Source: Bursaphelenchus xylophilus (taxonomy: Eukaryota; Nematoda; Chromadorea; Rhabditida; Aphelenchoididae). Taken from it: a DNA stretch of 64,000 bases. The position numbers and the translations under genes were made by a program. Each line of letters begins with the position of its first letter. Positions within the stretch are counted from its first letter, which is position 1. Below the pieces are notes generated by a model. The model was not told the origin of the DNA. It did no database searches and was given only the letters and a program-made list of their open reading frames with translations. This document shows, piece by piece, positions 35,901 through 47,329 of the stretch. The DNA lies in NCBI GenBank assembly GCA_904066235.2, contig CAJFCV020000005.1:3405501-3469500 (forward strand), read 5' to 3'.

Positions 35901-38900
35901 AATTATTCTAATTTTGTGCCAAATTTCATCGAAATCTGAGCGTCGCACTTGGAGCACTTCCCCTGTAAGCTATACCAAATGTCATCAAAATTAAAGCCTT
36001 GCAATTCGAACAATTTTTTGCCTCAAATTTCCCCAAAAAAGCTTGCAAAAATGAAATTAAAATCGCCCAAAATCTCGGCCAAATCCAATTCTGCACTTCA
36101 ATCCAAGGAAAAACAGAAAATAAATCGACAGAAAGAACGACAAAAAAAATAAAGGAAAGTCGGCCCTCCTTTTCCCACCGCCTAATTCGAGGCCATTAAA
36201 TGTCTGTGTCCAACCTGATAACGGAGTTGTTCCATTCGCTTCAGATGCATCTGATGTGAACGTACGCGCGGAATCATATTGCTGAAGAGACCAAGAGGAA
36301 ATTCTTTTTTTTCATTTCGCGACATTTTTCGGGAGAATTCAAAGATCAAATTGGGGGAGAAAATGTGGGGAAAATATGGGAAAAAAGGGCTGAAATAGAA
36401 TGAGGAATTTTTGACAACGTATATTAGGGTAAAATACGATTTGTTTTGCCTATATTGACGTTCATTGCCAGTCCATCAGCCACAGGCAGCAATTTTTACA
36501 ACCTAAATGGCATATTTTGCCTTATTTCTAGCATGTTTTTACAGACATAGAAAAGAATTGAGCATAGTAAAATTAACAGTGCTATTTTGAACATTTTTTA
36601 CAATATATTCCGTATATAACTTACCATTTTTTTAGCTTTTATTAAAAAATTTTCATTTGAAAAATTTATAAAAACATAATAAAACAGCATCTGTAAGAAA
36701 GTAGGCTCTACAAAAACTAAATTTCGAATTATTTCCTAGAGATTCTACAAGCCCAAAAACCTATATCATTATTAGTTGTAGGGCTTTGTTTTATTTACAC
36801 GAAAAGTGCAACATACGCGATGCACAATTAAGTACTTACGGTGTGGATTCTTAGAGGGCTTCGATTCGTCAATTTTAAGGAAATTTGCGAAAGAAAACAA
36901 TGAAAAAAGGATTCAATTTTCTTAGCATTTCAAAATTGCAGCCCATCATTTTGCTTAAAGTTTGAGTTTCTTTGTCATCATGCTCAAAGAAAGATTGCTT
37001 TCGCGTTGAAAAAATAACATATAGGGCTCTTGTGCGTTCTATTTTCGCGCTTAGTAGGCGTACACATCAAATTTTACTAAGCATATACCCATTTTAATAT
37101 CAGGAATCATACATTGTTTTAATGTCTAGTACAATATTGACTAAGGCGGGTAGAAAGTCGATTTTTTGCAGCCTTGCCATACACGGTTTAAAAGCGCAAT
37201 TTCTGAGCTTCAAAACCTTATGTTCAACATATCTCGCAATGCGTTTCAAAACTCACAGAAATTCGCACAAATCGACGACTCAAAAATACATACTCAAGAC
37301 TTATGGGACATCCTAATACGTAGATTTCGGTAGACAAATCGTAATTCTAATCGGTAAATGTCGGCTGCCCGCGAAATGGTTGCTTTGTCGCGACACCAAA
37401 ATTCACGTCAAATTTTAGCCAATCCTTGCAATGTCATCAATTTTATAAAAGTAAACTCTAACGTCTCTACAGAAAATCAAAAAAAAAGAGAGCAAACCAT
37501 GTTTACTGTGTGGGAGTACATGTAGTTTAGAGCCTCTATTTTGTTATTTTCTTTGGCACTTTTGGCGAAAAATCTAATTGCTATCATCTCTGAAATTCTT
37601 AGAGTGCGTTTTGCAGAGACGGACAGGACAGTCAACAATCGTTGCAATACAAAAATGATAGTGTAGAAAATATTGTAGTATTTCCAAAAAAAAGTTTATA
37701 AAGTGTAAGACACTAATTTCGACCAAAAAATCTTGGAGTTTTAGCCCTTATTTGGAAGATCCCAAGCCAAAAAAAAGTTGCTTCTACCCTCTCAAAACGT
37801 CCTGTCTTCAATTCTAAACCAAAAACTCACAAGAAAAGCAAAATTTCTCTACCAACTCGTCGTCATAAAGTAATTACAACTTCCCCACCAAAAGTCACAC
37901 ACTACAAACCCTCGTTTCCAGTAAATAAAGCGCCAGCAAGATTCTAAACAGCACTACAATTCCATCCACATCCGCTACGTAACAGAGACGTAACTTCAAT
38001 TTCCCTCTTAATCCCCGCAGGACATAATCGAAATGTTAAACCGTAAAAGTCTTGAAGGAAATGAGTAATTTTGAGGTAAAAACGGATACAAATTGGAGCT
38101 ACATAGCGGGTATTAAAATTGATGTCTGTGCGGACAAAAGACGATTATTCGACAGAAGCGGAAATAATAATTCTAAAGGCGTCTGGGGGCAGGGTAAATA
38201 ATATCATAAAAATTGGGATGACAAATTGTGAAAAGCAGGTAACAAAAGAAGGAATATGTATGTTATCTAAAGTACAGTAAAATGAATTCTAAAGCAGCCG
38301 GGGAAAATAATCAAAGATCAAAATTTGTTTTGAGGATCAAAGTCAGCCAAGCCATCAGTCGACAGATGGCCGACTTTTATCATATTTTGAAAATTAAGAT
38401 ACTGACCGAAAGTATGCTGAGAGTTTTATTATGACTATTGAAAGTCCTCCAGAAATATAGTGGATAAATTATTTCAAGAATAAAAATGTGAAAATTGAAA
38501 AACCCGCCAAAAATTCATCAAGGAAAAAATTTTGTGGTGACATTTTGGAGCAACTGCGTTCATGTCAAAATTTTTACCTAAAAAGATCTCTAATTTCTAA
38601 TTTTTTAACTCGCGCTTTACAGAAATGATATTCTAGTTGTCAAAAATTGCCATAGTATGTCCGGTATTTCTCAAAGCATCGTTCGCGAGGAGTTTTGCCT
38701 CGCGAATAATTCAAAAGTTTTTTTCTTTCCGTCTCTCCTCATTTTTCCTAGTCTCTCGTCTGCAAGAATACTGTTATCTAGATTTGTAGAGTGATCTCTA
38801 CAAATCTCTGTTGGGAAAAATTGGTCTATAATCATTATCTAGGCCAAGATTTTTTGGGCAAACGTTAGAAGTTTCGATGAGTTCGCGAGCTTAAACTTGA

Positions 38901-41900
38901 GTTGGAACTTTTAAATGGAGCCCTGCTCTACAGTGATTGCTGCTCGTTCTATTGTAAATTTTTTATATGAGGAGTCAAAGCATTGAATATCTAAACTGCC
39001 CTTGCAAATAAAAGTTAAAATTTTGGGTGGTTCAAGTGTGATCTATACAGATTTTCGATAAAAAGTATAAAAAAAATCTATTCATTCCCTAGCCAGAACT
39101 ACCTTATTTTGCAAAAAAATCAAGTATTTCATCTAAATGACAAAAACTTTCTATTACAAAAAAAAAGCAAAATTCTGAAGACAATTGCAAAAACACTGTG
39201 AACCCACAAACATTAGCACGCAATTTAAATGACGCGATTACTTTTCCAGACTGCACAAATCTCTTAAAAATGCAAGACCCTCCTTCTACACCTCTCTAAA
39301 GCCAGGCTCTTTTGTTTTTTTTTTTATTTTTAGATTACATCCCCTTTGGCATTTAATTCCCCAAGTGTTCGAAAAAATGGCAATCATCCTTCGGCACCGC
39401 TAACTTTGCTTTTTACGGGTTTCTTTAGCAATAAAGAGTAAAAACTAACTGAAAAAACACCTGGCTCCGCCCACAACTTCGTATAATCTCCAAAGACGCC
39501 CTTTTTGGGAAAAATCTCCCAAAAATATGTCGTCGATAGGGCAGTAAATACTTCCTCCAGATAAATGACTTTTTCAAATCTCCGGATTACGCGTTAATTT
39601 CCACGTAGATATCATAAATCCGCGGATAAGTTATCCGAATTTCATCTGGACAACTTGTAGCCCACAAAAATGGATTAATGCCCTTAGGACAATTAAGACT
39701 TTTGTGAGTGAAAAGCAATTGTTTGAGCATGCGGGGGCTAAAATACGATAAAACTTTGGCATTTTGTGAGTGTTTGAGGGACAAAAATAGGGAAATATAA
39801 AGTTAGGGAAGCCAAGAGACGGTGACGTAGAAAATTGGGATAATCGGATTAGCAATTGGCCTATATAATTATTTATCGGGGAGATGTTATTTCGTAGAGC
39901 TTTAAATGAGATTATTTACGAATATAATGGTGCAAATGAACGTTTTGCTTGATAAAAAAGAAGGTGATTACCTTAAAAATTAACACCAAAATGGGGGTTA
40001 ATCTTAACGTAGCCTTAAATTCTACATACACGCTGTGCCTATAGGCTACATTTTATTAATTCCTGAAGATGCTAGAGTTTATTTTTGGGGCGTAGCCGAG
40101 GTCAGGACTCCACAAAATTCAAACCTCAAGTTCAAGTTCAATATTAATAGTTTTCAGGCGAAATCCCGTATATTACTATAGTCATAAAATGGATTGGCCA
40201 GTTAATGGTCAAGCTATCGGATTTAGTTGGCATGTGAAATATTTTACACCCCTGCAGTGGGGGTGCAATCCTCTGCTACGTATTTTACAACGTTATAAAA
40301 AGTGAAAAATTTGAGGACACAGATATTTTTAGTGCAATTTACCCTGAGACTTTGTGGCAAAAAATTACAGTGGCGGACCTGATCCAGTGGCAAAAAACGT
40401 ATCATTTTGGATCCCGGAAGTATGAAAAAATGTAGCAAAATGCCTCCCTCTCCAACTAAAAAAAACTCTGTTTTGAAGGGCGCGCCCTTTTTCTTCACAA
40501 AAAGAGCGGCGCACGTCAAACTGAGATAAGCAAAAGCAGTCCGGTGAATGGGTTGACAATTTGTCAAAAAAAAAAAAAAATGCTTTGTCGGGGGAGAAAT
40601 GGGGAATTTTTGGGGCGAGAGAGTACGTTTTTGCGCGTATTTTTTCTCTCTTTCTCTGCGAAATAGAAGAAGTGTAAAAAACCGATAGCGAAGAGTCTAT
40701 TCCGGTCACCGGACTCCTCAGTTTGACGTGCGGCGCGCTTATGAAATTTGAGTTCTTTCACTTGGAGAGGGAGGTATTTTGCCACATTTTTTGATACTTC
40801 CTGGATACAAAATGGTACGTTTTTTGCCATATCAAATAACGATTTGCAGAATTTGGCTGCTATTTTCCAACACCTCGGCTAGTCCATCAACCTTTATGGC
40901 TAGCAAAATTACAAAAACAATTGGGATGGCCAGTCAAAAAATTTTGCAACATTGGCTATAAAAATTCGATCTTTACCACATCAGCCCCAAATGAAAGGTT
41001 GCGCCATTCCCCTATGAAAGCATTTGTTTCCTTCTGTAAAGTGAAAGTTCAAAAATGCTCCCTTAAAAATTTAAACCCATAAATCACTCTTCCGTATTTT
41101 ACAACAAGCTTATCGACGGCAAATCGAAACAGGAACTAGAGTATAAAATATGAAAGCACAAATGTTCAAAATGTCATCACATTTTTCAGGTGCAATTTAG
41201 AATATTTTACATGACTTTTTGCAAATTTTTTCGTCTGGTAATTCACATCGAAAAAAGTAATTTTTCTTCCCACCTTATTCGTTTTTAGTCATCAAAGCTC
41301 TCTTTAGAGGGTTACCGCAAGACGAAAACGTATTTCGGAGCATTCGAAATTAAGACATACGCGAGATTTTTGGACAATGGGCATTCTAATTTTGAAAAAA
41401 AATTGTAAAAAAAAAGTAAAGACTCTTGGAAATTTTGGGTCAACTTTTAATCTTTTCCAATGCAAAATGCAATTTTTAGCCCCAAAAAATGTAAAAATAT
41501 TAAAATCTTTGTAAAATAATGACTGAAAATGGCGATAAATTTTACTTTAAGCTAATTTAGTAGACAGCAAAAGCCTAAAAAACAGTAAAAAGAAGTATAA
41601 ATCATAATTAAGTAGTCTCCCGCAGAGTTTTCACGTATTTTAAGGACTCGAAATTAATGCCTTCAGGGGTAATGTATGCACGAGGAAGCGGACAGAAGTT
41701 ATGCGGAATATATTTAATTAGCCTGGCTGTAAAAAGCCGGCGCCCGCACTCTATTCAATTACTAAAATAATATTTGCCCAAACCCCCCTCGTTTTTACGA
41801 CTTTTTGGGGGCCGCGTGCCGTTCCCGGTAACAATTTTCGACGCCGGTTTAAACCAACGATCAAGTGCATATACGGGGTGGGAAAGGTCGAGGATACGTG

Positions 41901-44750
41901 TTCTTTGGCTGGCTCTGTGAAGACGAACGTGACACAAGTCAGTGTCAATTTTTGTTAAGACATCCGCGAGGTTCTTGGTCTGCACTTTCCATGAGGAATG
42001 GAGAGTTAAGGGCCGAAAGTTTGTGGAGATTCGACGCAATATTGCAAATTTCAGGGAAATTTTGGCATTCTGTTTCAAGAGTACAGTAAGCCCTCTGTAC
42101 GATGAATCGCAGAGAGTAAAAAAATTTACTTGTAGCATAGGGTGGGCCACTCGAAACCGGTAACTTTTTTCTTTGAATTTCTCGGCGGAGACTCTGCCGA
42201 TTTCCCTAAAATTTAGATTTTTCTGGAGCTGAGAGCCGCTATTGAATTTAAAAAAAATGTATTTTGAATTGACCTTTCTATGCCTTTCCAAATTTAAGGA
42301 AAATCGGCGGAGTCTCCGCTAAGAAATTCAAAGAAAAAAGTTACCCGTTTCGAGTGGCCCACCCTTTCGATGGGTCGCTTTGTATCAGTCTGTCGGGAAA
42401 ATACAAAATTTACCTCTCCTACCAAATAAGAATTAACAAAGAATAAAACACTTATTACAACCAATAATAAAAAAAAATTTTTTAAAGACATTGAAAAAAT
42501 AAAATAAAAAAAGTCTCTTTACCAATCGCGTCGCTGAAACGAAAAGCAATTTGATTTTGCCGCGACACAGTTCATTTTTTCTCGGTGACAGTGTGATTTT
42601 CGATGCGACATAGTGCTCACTATTTTCCCGACAGACTGATATACGGGTTAATTTTGGCCTAAAATTTCCTCCTGAGACCTCTAAAATTGTTCGTTGTAGA
42701 CAAGTATTGTTGAATAGGAGTTTGTTGCAAAAAGGAATACTGTCTATTACATACAATCTTCGTATGTAGAAAGCAATTTTTCTAATCTAAAATCCGCAAG
42801 AATACGTATCCCCGGAAATCATTTTTCCTCCTCAACTTGCACGATGGAAAACTGAAACAAGTGTGTTGCAGTTCCTATTGCAGTTCCTATGTCAAAAAAC
42901 TACGGTAGATATACTTCGGCAAAAAGACCAAAGAAGCTAAAATAAAAACGTCTAAAACACTTTTGCACATGAAAAAATTGCATGTTTGGGTTAAATTATA
43001 GCTTATCCGAGAGTTTTGTGAGGTTTTACACTGCTTTCAAGGCTCACGACTGGTGTGGCTCAAGAGCTTTTATTACAAAATCGTGAAAAAAAGATATTTA
43101 CTCTCAAAACGAGGTGTAAAAATGATATTTTGAGATCAAGAAAAGCTCAATGAGAAAAGAGAAAACTTCAAGTTTTACATAAATTCGGGATCTCAAAAAA
43201 ACTGTAATCAAAAAGAAGATAGTTTACATAAGGTCTCTTCCTCAAGTTTAATCTATTACCCTGGGCAGACGAAACTTTTCACCGCCATTCTTCTATTTAT
43301 ATTCGAGAGGAATTGCCCTTTCTGAACCAGGAAATGTCATAAACCGCTCTTTTATAGGGCCAAAGATGGGGATAAAGAAGGGATAATTCTAATTTCGGAG
43401 AGAGTCCAAACTTACCAAAAATTTGAAAAATGTAATTTACAATCTAATACTACTACCAAAAACTTTAAAAAATGACTTGTAAACCGCTACTTTTCAGCAG
43501 CATTTATTGTAAATAATACTGTATTTAAATGACATTAAATTTTAGGTATTACATCTACATCATCAAACAAATGTCAGCGTCGTGTTTGGGCAAATGAAAC
43601 TCGCTCAAAATGAAAGTAATGCCACTAATTCTAGTAATACTACTGCTTTAGGCCTTCCCCAATTTTCACTTTTAATTTCCATCGGAAGCCATTCTTAAAT
43701 GTGCGGTTTCCATCACAAGGTCTTGGCAGAGCAAACATCAAAAAAAGTTGCTAAGAAAGGGCGAATAAAAAAATTGGGAAAAGATAATCTTAAGATAAAA
43801 ATGGTGACAGTTGGACGTGCATATCTTGATAAAACTTTGTAAACTTAAGATTAAGCGTTCGTCATTTGTATGCGAGATTTTTACCTTATGTTTTGTCTTT
43901 AACTTTAATAAAGTGCAATATTTTTTGGACGAAAATTGACAAAAATTCAACACTTTTTTGATTTTTGAAATTAATGAAGTAATAATTAAAGAAAAAAATC
44001 CAGCTTTTTCCACGCCAAACTGGCAAAAGTATGACCAAAATAAGTTTTCTCTCCAGCTCTCCATGTAACCTGCACTTTATTATGTCGCACGGTCAGCACT
44101 TCCTCAATCATTTTTTATTTTTAACTTTTTCGCATGGAATTTGATGACTTGCCATTTCTATATACATATTATATATTCTAACGGATCATTAATTCATCGA
44201 CAACAATACGATACTATTTCTGTTCTCCATAGTGTAAAAAAGCGTAAAAAGTTTTGCACCGTGCAATTTCATAGTGTAAAAAAGCCTAGAGTTTTGCACA
44301 GTGCAATTTCATAGTGCAAAAAAGCCTAGAGTTTTGCACAGTGCAATTTCATAGTGCAAAAAAGCCTAGAGTTTTGCACAGTGCAAAAAATCCTTGGAAT
44401 TTTCGGAGGCCCCCAAATTCCGTGGCAATTCAAAAAATTGATCTGTCGCTGCGGAAAATGGGGATCGCGCGCGACGTAAGGCAAAAAACAAAACTGCACT
44501 GTGCAAGAGCGCTTTTTGGGCCGGATGCACGGTGCAAAATGTTTTTTCGAGCTCATGCACGGTGCGGAGTCGGAGAAAATTCCAAGGACTTTTTGCCGCG
44601 ACTACACGACACTCATACAAAATATTTCACACAGCAAAAAACCAAAAAAATTTTTTTCACAAAGTAATTTAAAATCGCTGAATTAAAAGTTGGACTTACC
44701 ACCTTGAGCACCGAGAGTAACGGCGTCGGTTCCATGGAGTAGTGGTGCAT
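26951..44750 (-). CDS. Voltage-gated K+ channel alpha subunit Kv-B (non-Shaker type)
   Basis: Eleven exons, minus strand: 44700-44750, 36215-36281, 34764-34831, 33316-33435, 31826-32131, 30361-30775, 28217-28366, 28061-28150, 27966-27990, 27815-27888, 26951-27111; 508 residues, all phases agree. The ATG directly follows ATTTCAG, so a trans-spliced start is likely. T1 begins with IRLNVGG (about residue 87) and has the zinc motif HX5CX20CC (His159, Cys165, Cys186-187). S1 about 242-263, S2 274-298, S3 310-327, S4 345-365 with six basic residues (IRVLRVLRIARIFKLAR), pore TMTTVGYGD at 426-434, S6 VLAFPISMILDKF. The S6 hinge is PIS instead of PxP. Exons 2 and 3 (QYDSARTFTSDASEANG...) are supported only by splice sites, phase and reading frame, and exon 1 by phase and position. 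Tandem paralog of Kv-A, same strand. Introns hold a GCACTGTGC array, a tRNA-like foldback, two family H copies and an 8.4-kb first intron. Confidence 0.88.
27477..27677. mobile_element. Family G MITE, copy 2, in a Kv-B intron
   Basis: 201 bp, CTAG start and GGACAG end with TA on both sides; AAAGTCGCTGGAGTGATTT and CAATCCAGCGACTTTGCGAA form the arms. The interior has GCACTGTGC and GCACAGTGC. A truncated relative ends at 27304 (GGACTAG then TA). Confidence 0.8.
28488..28734. mobile_element. Family M MITE, copy 7
   Basis: CAGTGACGGACC preceded by TTA, right end GGTCCGCCACTT before TA (terminal G changed). In the Kv-B intron between S3 and S4 exons. The left flank (28400-28487) is shared with copies at 20971 and 40368. 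Confidence 0.82.
28795..28915. mobile_element. Family G MITE, right half only
   Basis: The right arm and end are present (GCACAGTGCGTGCCACC, CCAACGACTTTGCGAACG, CCTAG then TA). The left arm is missing. Confidence 0.6.
28959..29205. mobile_element. Family M MITE, copy 8, degenerate
   Basis: GTGGCGGACCTGATCC left arm and a drifted right arm (CCATTGAATCATGTCCCTTACTG). It is only about 230 bp from copy 7 in the same intron. Confidence 0.75.
29579..30337. mobile_element. Palindromic element with two tRNA-like modules
   Basis: 759 bp, ends CAAGGGAAGTCACTTAAGTC and its complement, flanked by TGA on both sides, so it has the same end type and 3-bp duplication as family H. Each arm carries a tRNA-like segment: an A-box-like TGGTCCGGTGGTC, then GGAAGCGCGCTTCC, then a perfect B box GGTTCGAATCC (plus strand at about 29824, minus strand at about 30091). 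The T-stem around the B box pairs poorly, so these are not normal tRNAs. The element ends 23 bp from the S1-S3 exon of Kv-B. Confidence 0.8.
29780..29845 (+). other. tRNA-like pol III module, left arm
   Basis: A-box-like TGGTCCGGTGGTCTGG followed after about 35 bases by B box GGTTCGAATCC, the spacing of an internal pol III promoter. A convincing cloverleaf cannot be drawn: the T-stem has only two good pairs, and the anticodon region is a 14-bp palindrome. The mirror copy is on the minus strand at about 30088-30150. Confidence 0.4.
31001..31050 (-). pseudogene. Intronic copy of the start of the Kv-B S1 exon
   Basis: GGTACCGTCGTCTTCGAGGT and flanks repeat the acceptor and first codons of exon 30361-30775. 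On the minus strand it reads acceptor AATTCCAG then LHLEDDGTFQFF and a stop. A family H element (31054-31502) is inserted in the duplicated intron part beyond it, and the duplicate resumes after 31505 with TTTTTTTGATTTTT. Confidence 0.75.
31054..31502. mobile_element. Family H MITE inside a duplicated Kv-B segment
   Basis: 449 bp, starts CAAAGGAAGTCTCCCCAATT, ends GGGGTACTTCCCCTG, flanked by TTA on both sides. The undisturbed parent sequence at 30785-30810 lacks the insert, which helps fix the element's ends. Confidence 0.85.
32272..33309. repeat. GCACTGTGC palindrome array in the Kv-B T1 intron
   Basis: About five tandem units of 168-174 bp (the marker GTGCAATGTCC recurs at about 32701, 32875, 33045 and 33213; a variant at 32530). 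By eye 26 exact copies of GCACNGTGC (mostly GCACTGTGC or GCACAGTGC) usually embedded as TTTTGCACTGTGCAAAA. The array fills the intron 32132-33315; its last palindrome overlaps the 5' splice site (GTAAGTGCACAGTGC). It stays open in several frames on both strands, including a 388-codon frame, which is why spurious long proteins appear here. Confidence 0.9.
35518..35965. mobile_element. Family H MITE, best-preserved copy
   Basis: 448 bp in a Kv-B intron. Terminal repeats CAGGGGAAGTACTCCAAGTG and CACTTGGAGCACTTCCCCTG; TAA on both flanks. The core has CTCGCGCTTTGCGGC and GCAAAGCGCGAGCTAGG as inner inverted repeats. Confidence 0.88.
36282..40367. other. First Kv-B intron, left part, no gene seen
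   Basis: Low-complexity AT-rich sequence with several copies of the motif TAAAATACG (for example about 36430 and 39741). No exon-like frame with good splice sites, and no tRNA boxes. Confidence 0.45.
40368..40830. mobile_element. Family M MITE, copy 9, split by a second element
   Basis: The left end CAGTGGCGGACC follows TTA. The right arm (CACTTGGAGAGGGAGGTATTTTG onward) is present but stops at TTTTTTGCCAT without the terminal GGATCAGGTCC. The centre is interrupted at 40513-40729 by an unrelated MITE. Confidence 0.85.
40513..40729. mobile_element. ACGTCAAACTGAG-family MITE (family A), nested copy
   Basis: 217 bp with inverted ends ACGTCAAACTGAG and CTCAGTTTGACGT, directly flanked by the 7-bp repeat GCGGCGC (40506-40512 and 40730-40736). 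The interior shares TTTGTCGGGG-GAGAAATGGGGAA, CCGATA-CGAAG and CCGGTCA-CGGACTCCTCA with the copy at 46817. It lies inside the family M element. Confidence 0.85.
42139..42365. mobile_element. 227-bp foldback, AGGGTGGGCCAC ends
   Basis: AGGGTGGGCCACTCGAAACC and its complement at the right end, with inner arms around CTCGGCGGAGACTC / GGCGGAGTCTCCGC. Direct flanks are TA-like on the left only. Confidence 0.7.
42387..42650. mobile_element. TGTCGGGAAAATA-family element, copy 3
   Basis: TATCAGTCTGTCGGGAAAATA at the left and TATTTTCCCGACAGACTGAT at the right; the interior has CGCGTCGCTGAAACGAAAAGC and a TTCTCGGTGACAGTGTGATT block shared with 48268 and 58728. Confidence 0.75.
44228..44395. repeat. 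40-bp tandem repeat built on GCACAGTGC
   Basis: About four units of 40 bp, each TTTTGCACAGTGCAATTTCA plus TAGTGCAAAAAAGCCTAGAG, with a degenerate first unit. More GCAC(T/G)GTGC palindromes follow to about 44575. It lies in the first Kv-B intron just below exon 1 and shares its palindrome with the array at 32272. Confidence 0.85.
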
Positions 44751-45499
44751 CTGAAATTGGGATTTTTTACTGCATATCTGAGGCAAAATAAATTTAAAAA
44801 CGGTACAAAAAATTTTTGTTGTCTATGAGATGCGTATTTTACATAACTCTCAGATTTCACATCACACAAATACATTGTCAATGTGCACGCAAATAGATGT
44901 AAAATCGGGGAAATGGGTAAGTCGTCAGGCGATTAATCCAAAGATAATTTGTATTACAACCTTTTCGGAGATTACACTTTATCCAAGGAAGGGATACCAA
45001 ACGAGATTTTCTTATTTTGTAATTTCACAATTTAATAGTACAATACAAAGAGATTCGGAGGGAAAACACGTCTACCATGCAATAAAAGGTCGAATGCCTT
45101 CGGGTTAATTTGCAAGAACCTTTTTTATTGCCGATTTCCCTCAGGGAATTTGTCTTATTTACAGTGAAAATGAGAAATGACATCAAAGGCCGAGAAACGA
45201 AACAATTTTTTGGTTTATGACAAAGTAGTGGGAAAAATAAGTAAAAGAAATTTGAAGGAATTATGCCTTAGCTTTGTCTGGCAATATGCTAAAAAAATAA
45301 TGACAAAAAAAAGTTTTCAAAGACAGGAAATTTATAAGTATAGGACAACGCCTTCTATTATTCCCAAAAAAAAATTTTTTTGAGTGAGCCTTGAATTTTG
45401 ACGGTTAGATTTTGATGAAAATTGGCAAAAAATTTGTCTTGATTTTTTTAACGGTATAACCGAGACCGTACAATTTATCAACCTCATACTGTCCTTTTT

Positions 45500-45675
45500 T
45501 TGCCGAAACAGGTCGGAAATCGAGGTCCTCCTGTTTGACGTTCAAAACAAACATGATAACCAGTCGATATGGACATGAAAATAAAACGCCTGGGGCAAAA
45601 AACCACGGAGAATTTAATGGTAGGAAAATTGTGCGGCTAGACCTAAAAGTTTTCGCTGCAGGACCCATGAAAAAA
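45500..45675. repeat. Dispersed repeat R180, copy 2
   Basis: Matches 22922-23100 in the same orientation, ending in GCAGGACCCATG. It lies about 750 bp upstream of the proposed Kv-B start. Confidence 0.65.
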
Positions 45676-46715
45676 GCACACTAAAGCTGAAGTTTTTCAT
45701 TCATAAACTCGCAACAAAGTGTTCAATTCTTTCCAAGTTGGGACCTTAAAATTTTGGTCGTTTCTGGAAACGAGGATTAGAAATCTTGCACCTATTTTCC
45801 TTGAAGAAATTAGTCTTAAATTGGTGCCGTATTTCATCAAAATCCAACTGCCCTTTGTTTGTTAGGTAAGTAGGAAAAAGATTATTTTATTGTCTTCAAT
45901 AAAATAATCTTTTCCCTAAAGGATTATGGAAAGAAAACATTTTTTGTTTTATTCCAAAAAACGTTTTAATAACTAGAAAAGTTGGAATTTCACCTTTCAA
46001 AGTTTTGTTCAAGCTCCCAACCCCCTCAAAACATTGTCCTCCAAAATCTCCGTTCTTTTACGTTTTCTGCATTCATATCATGACAAATCTTTAAATCTTT
46101 GAAACGTTCTTTTCGAATAAAAAACATCCCCCTCGAAGATGCGTGGCCTATTTTTACAACCATCATCTCACATTGTTCACTTACTTTATGCGTGTTTTTA
46201 CTCGCCACTTCTTGTGCAGCAGTCCTTCGCCTTCAGCAGCGGTGCTCTCTGAAACGAGGCCATGTGTAAAGAAAGCGGCGTGGATTGGCGAAACATTTGG
46301 AGAATATTCGGTTACGGGGACACGTCACATCCCCTCGGGGCCTGTGATTGTAATAGCGACAATGGACGGCCATTGCCTTCGGGCGTCGCGCCTTTATGGG
46401 CCATTCAGACGCGATTTCCACAAGTCCGAGAGACAAAAGGCATAAGATATCAAAAAACGATGAAAAGAAGTTTTTTTCGGCTATGGTCATTGTTGTCATT
46501 AAAAATAGGAGGAAGTTTTTTGGAAGATGAAAGATTTGGGGAGGCACTGTAGTCTAGGGAGCAAAGCGGACTCTAGAAAAAGGTTTGAGGATATATACAA
46601 GCCAAGTATACATAGGGGTAGAGTAGGGGTGCTAGAGCATTTCCCGGACATGACTTGTCCAGCCCATACCATTACTGAGAATTTAACTATGCTTGCCAGG
46701 TACACGTCAAATTTA

Positions 46716-47213
46716 TTAGCCCTTCCGGAAAGTCGCTGGACTAATTTTTAGCGCTTGCACTGTGCGAAAAAGGTCAGTGTGTAAGTCCATGCAAAAAACA
46801 AAAAATTGCACAATATACGTCAAACTGACGTGAGGTAAGCTAAAACGGTCTTGTGAATGAATTGGCAATTCGCTAAAAAGAAATGCGAAAAAATTTTTTG
46901 TCGGGGAAGAAATGGGGAATTTTGGGCAATTTTCTGCCTTCTCTGTCAAATCAAGACAAAGTGTAAAAGACCGATAACGAAGGGTCCATTCCGGTCATTG
47001 GACTCCTCAGTTTGACGTTCAGTGCAAAGAAAGCTTTTTTTCTGGACTGAAATGGGCGACATGCACTGTGAGAAAACAAAAGTTCAGCTTGCACTGTGCA
47101 ATTTCTTGATTTTTGCACTGTGCAATAGGCTTTTTTGGGCTGTCGTTCGCAACCTGACTTTTTTCGCACAGTGCAAACAGCAAAAATCAGTCCAGCGAGG
47201 TTCCGGATGGACA
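46716..47213. mobile_element. Family G MITE enlarged by a nested family A MITE
   Basis: Outer arms: GAAAGTCGCTGGACTAATTT at the left, AATCAGTCCAGCGAGGTTCC at the right. GCACTGTGC or its variants occur several times. The family A element (46817-47018) interrupts it. Confidence 0.75.
46817..47018. mobile_element. Family A MITE, second copy
   Basis: 202 bp with ends ACGTCAAACTGACG and CCTCAGTTTGACGT. Interior matches 40513-40729. No clear target duplication remains here. Confidence 0.75.
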
Positions 47214-47329
47214 TATTTTGTTGTTTTCTGGTGCACCAAGTGATGGCTAAGCTGCTGCCAAGGCTAGGCGACGAAATTTTGGAGGGTATATGGGATCAGC
47301 AAAGAATGCTAGCCACATAATGTTTGGGG

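Noticed and set aside
41755..42291. 178-codon minus-strand frame with KNLADVLTKI, reminiscent of the end of a Copia RNase H
   Set aside because: Only one short phrase fits; no DDE, RT or LTR nearby, and half of the frame is a foldback MITE.
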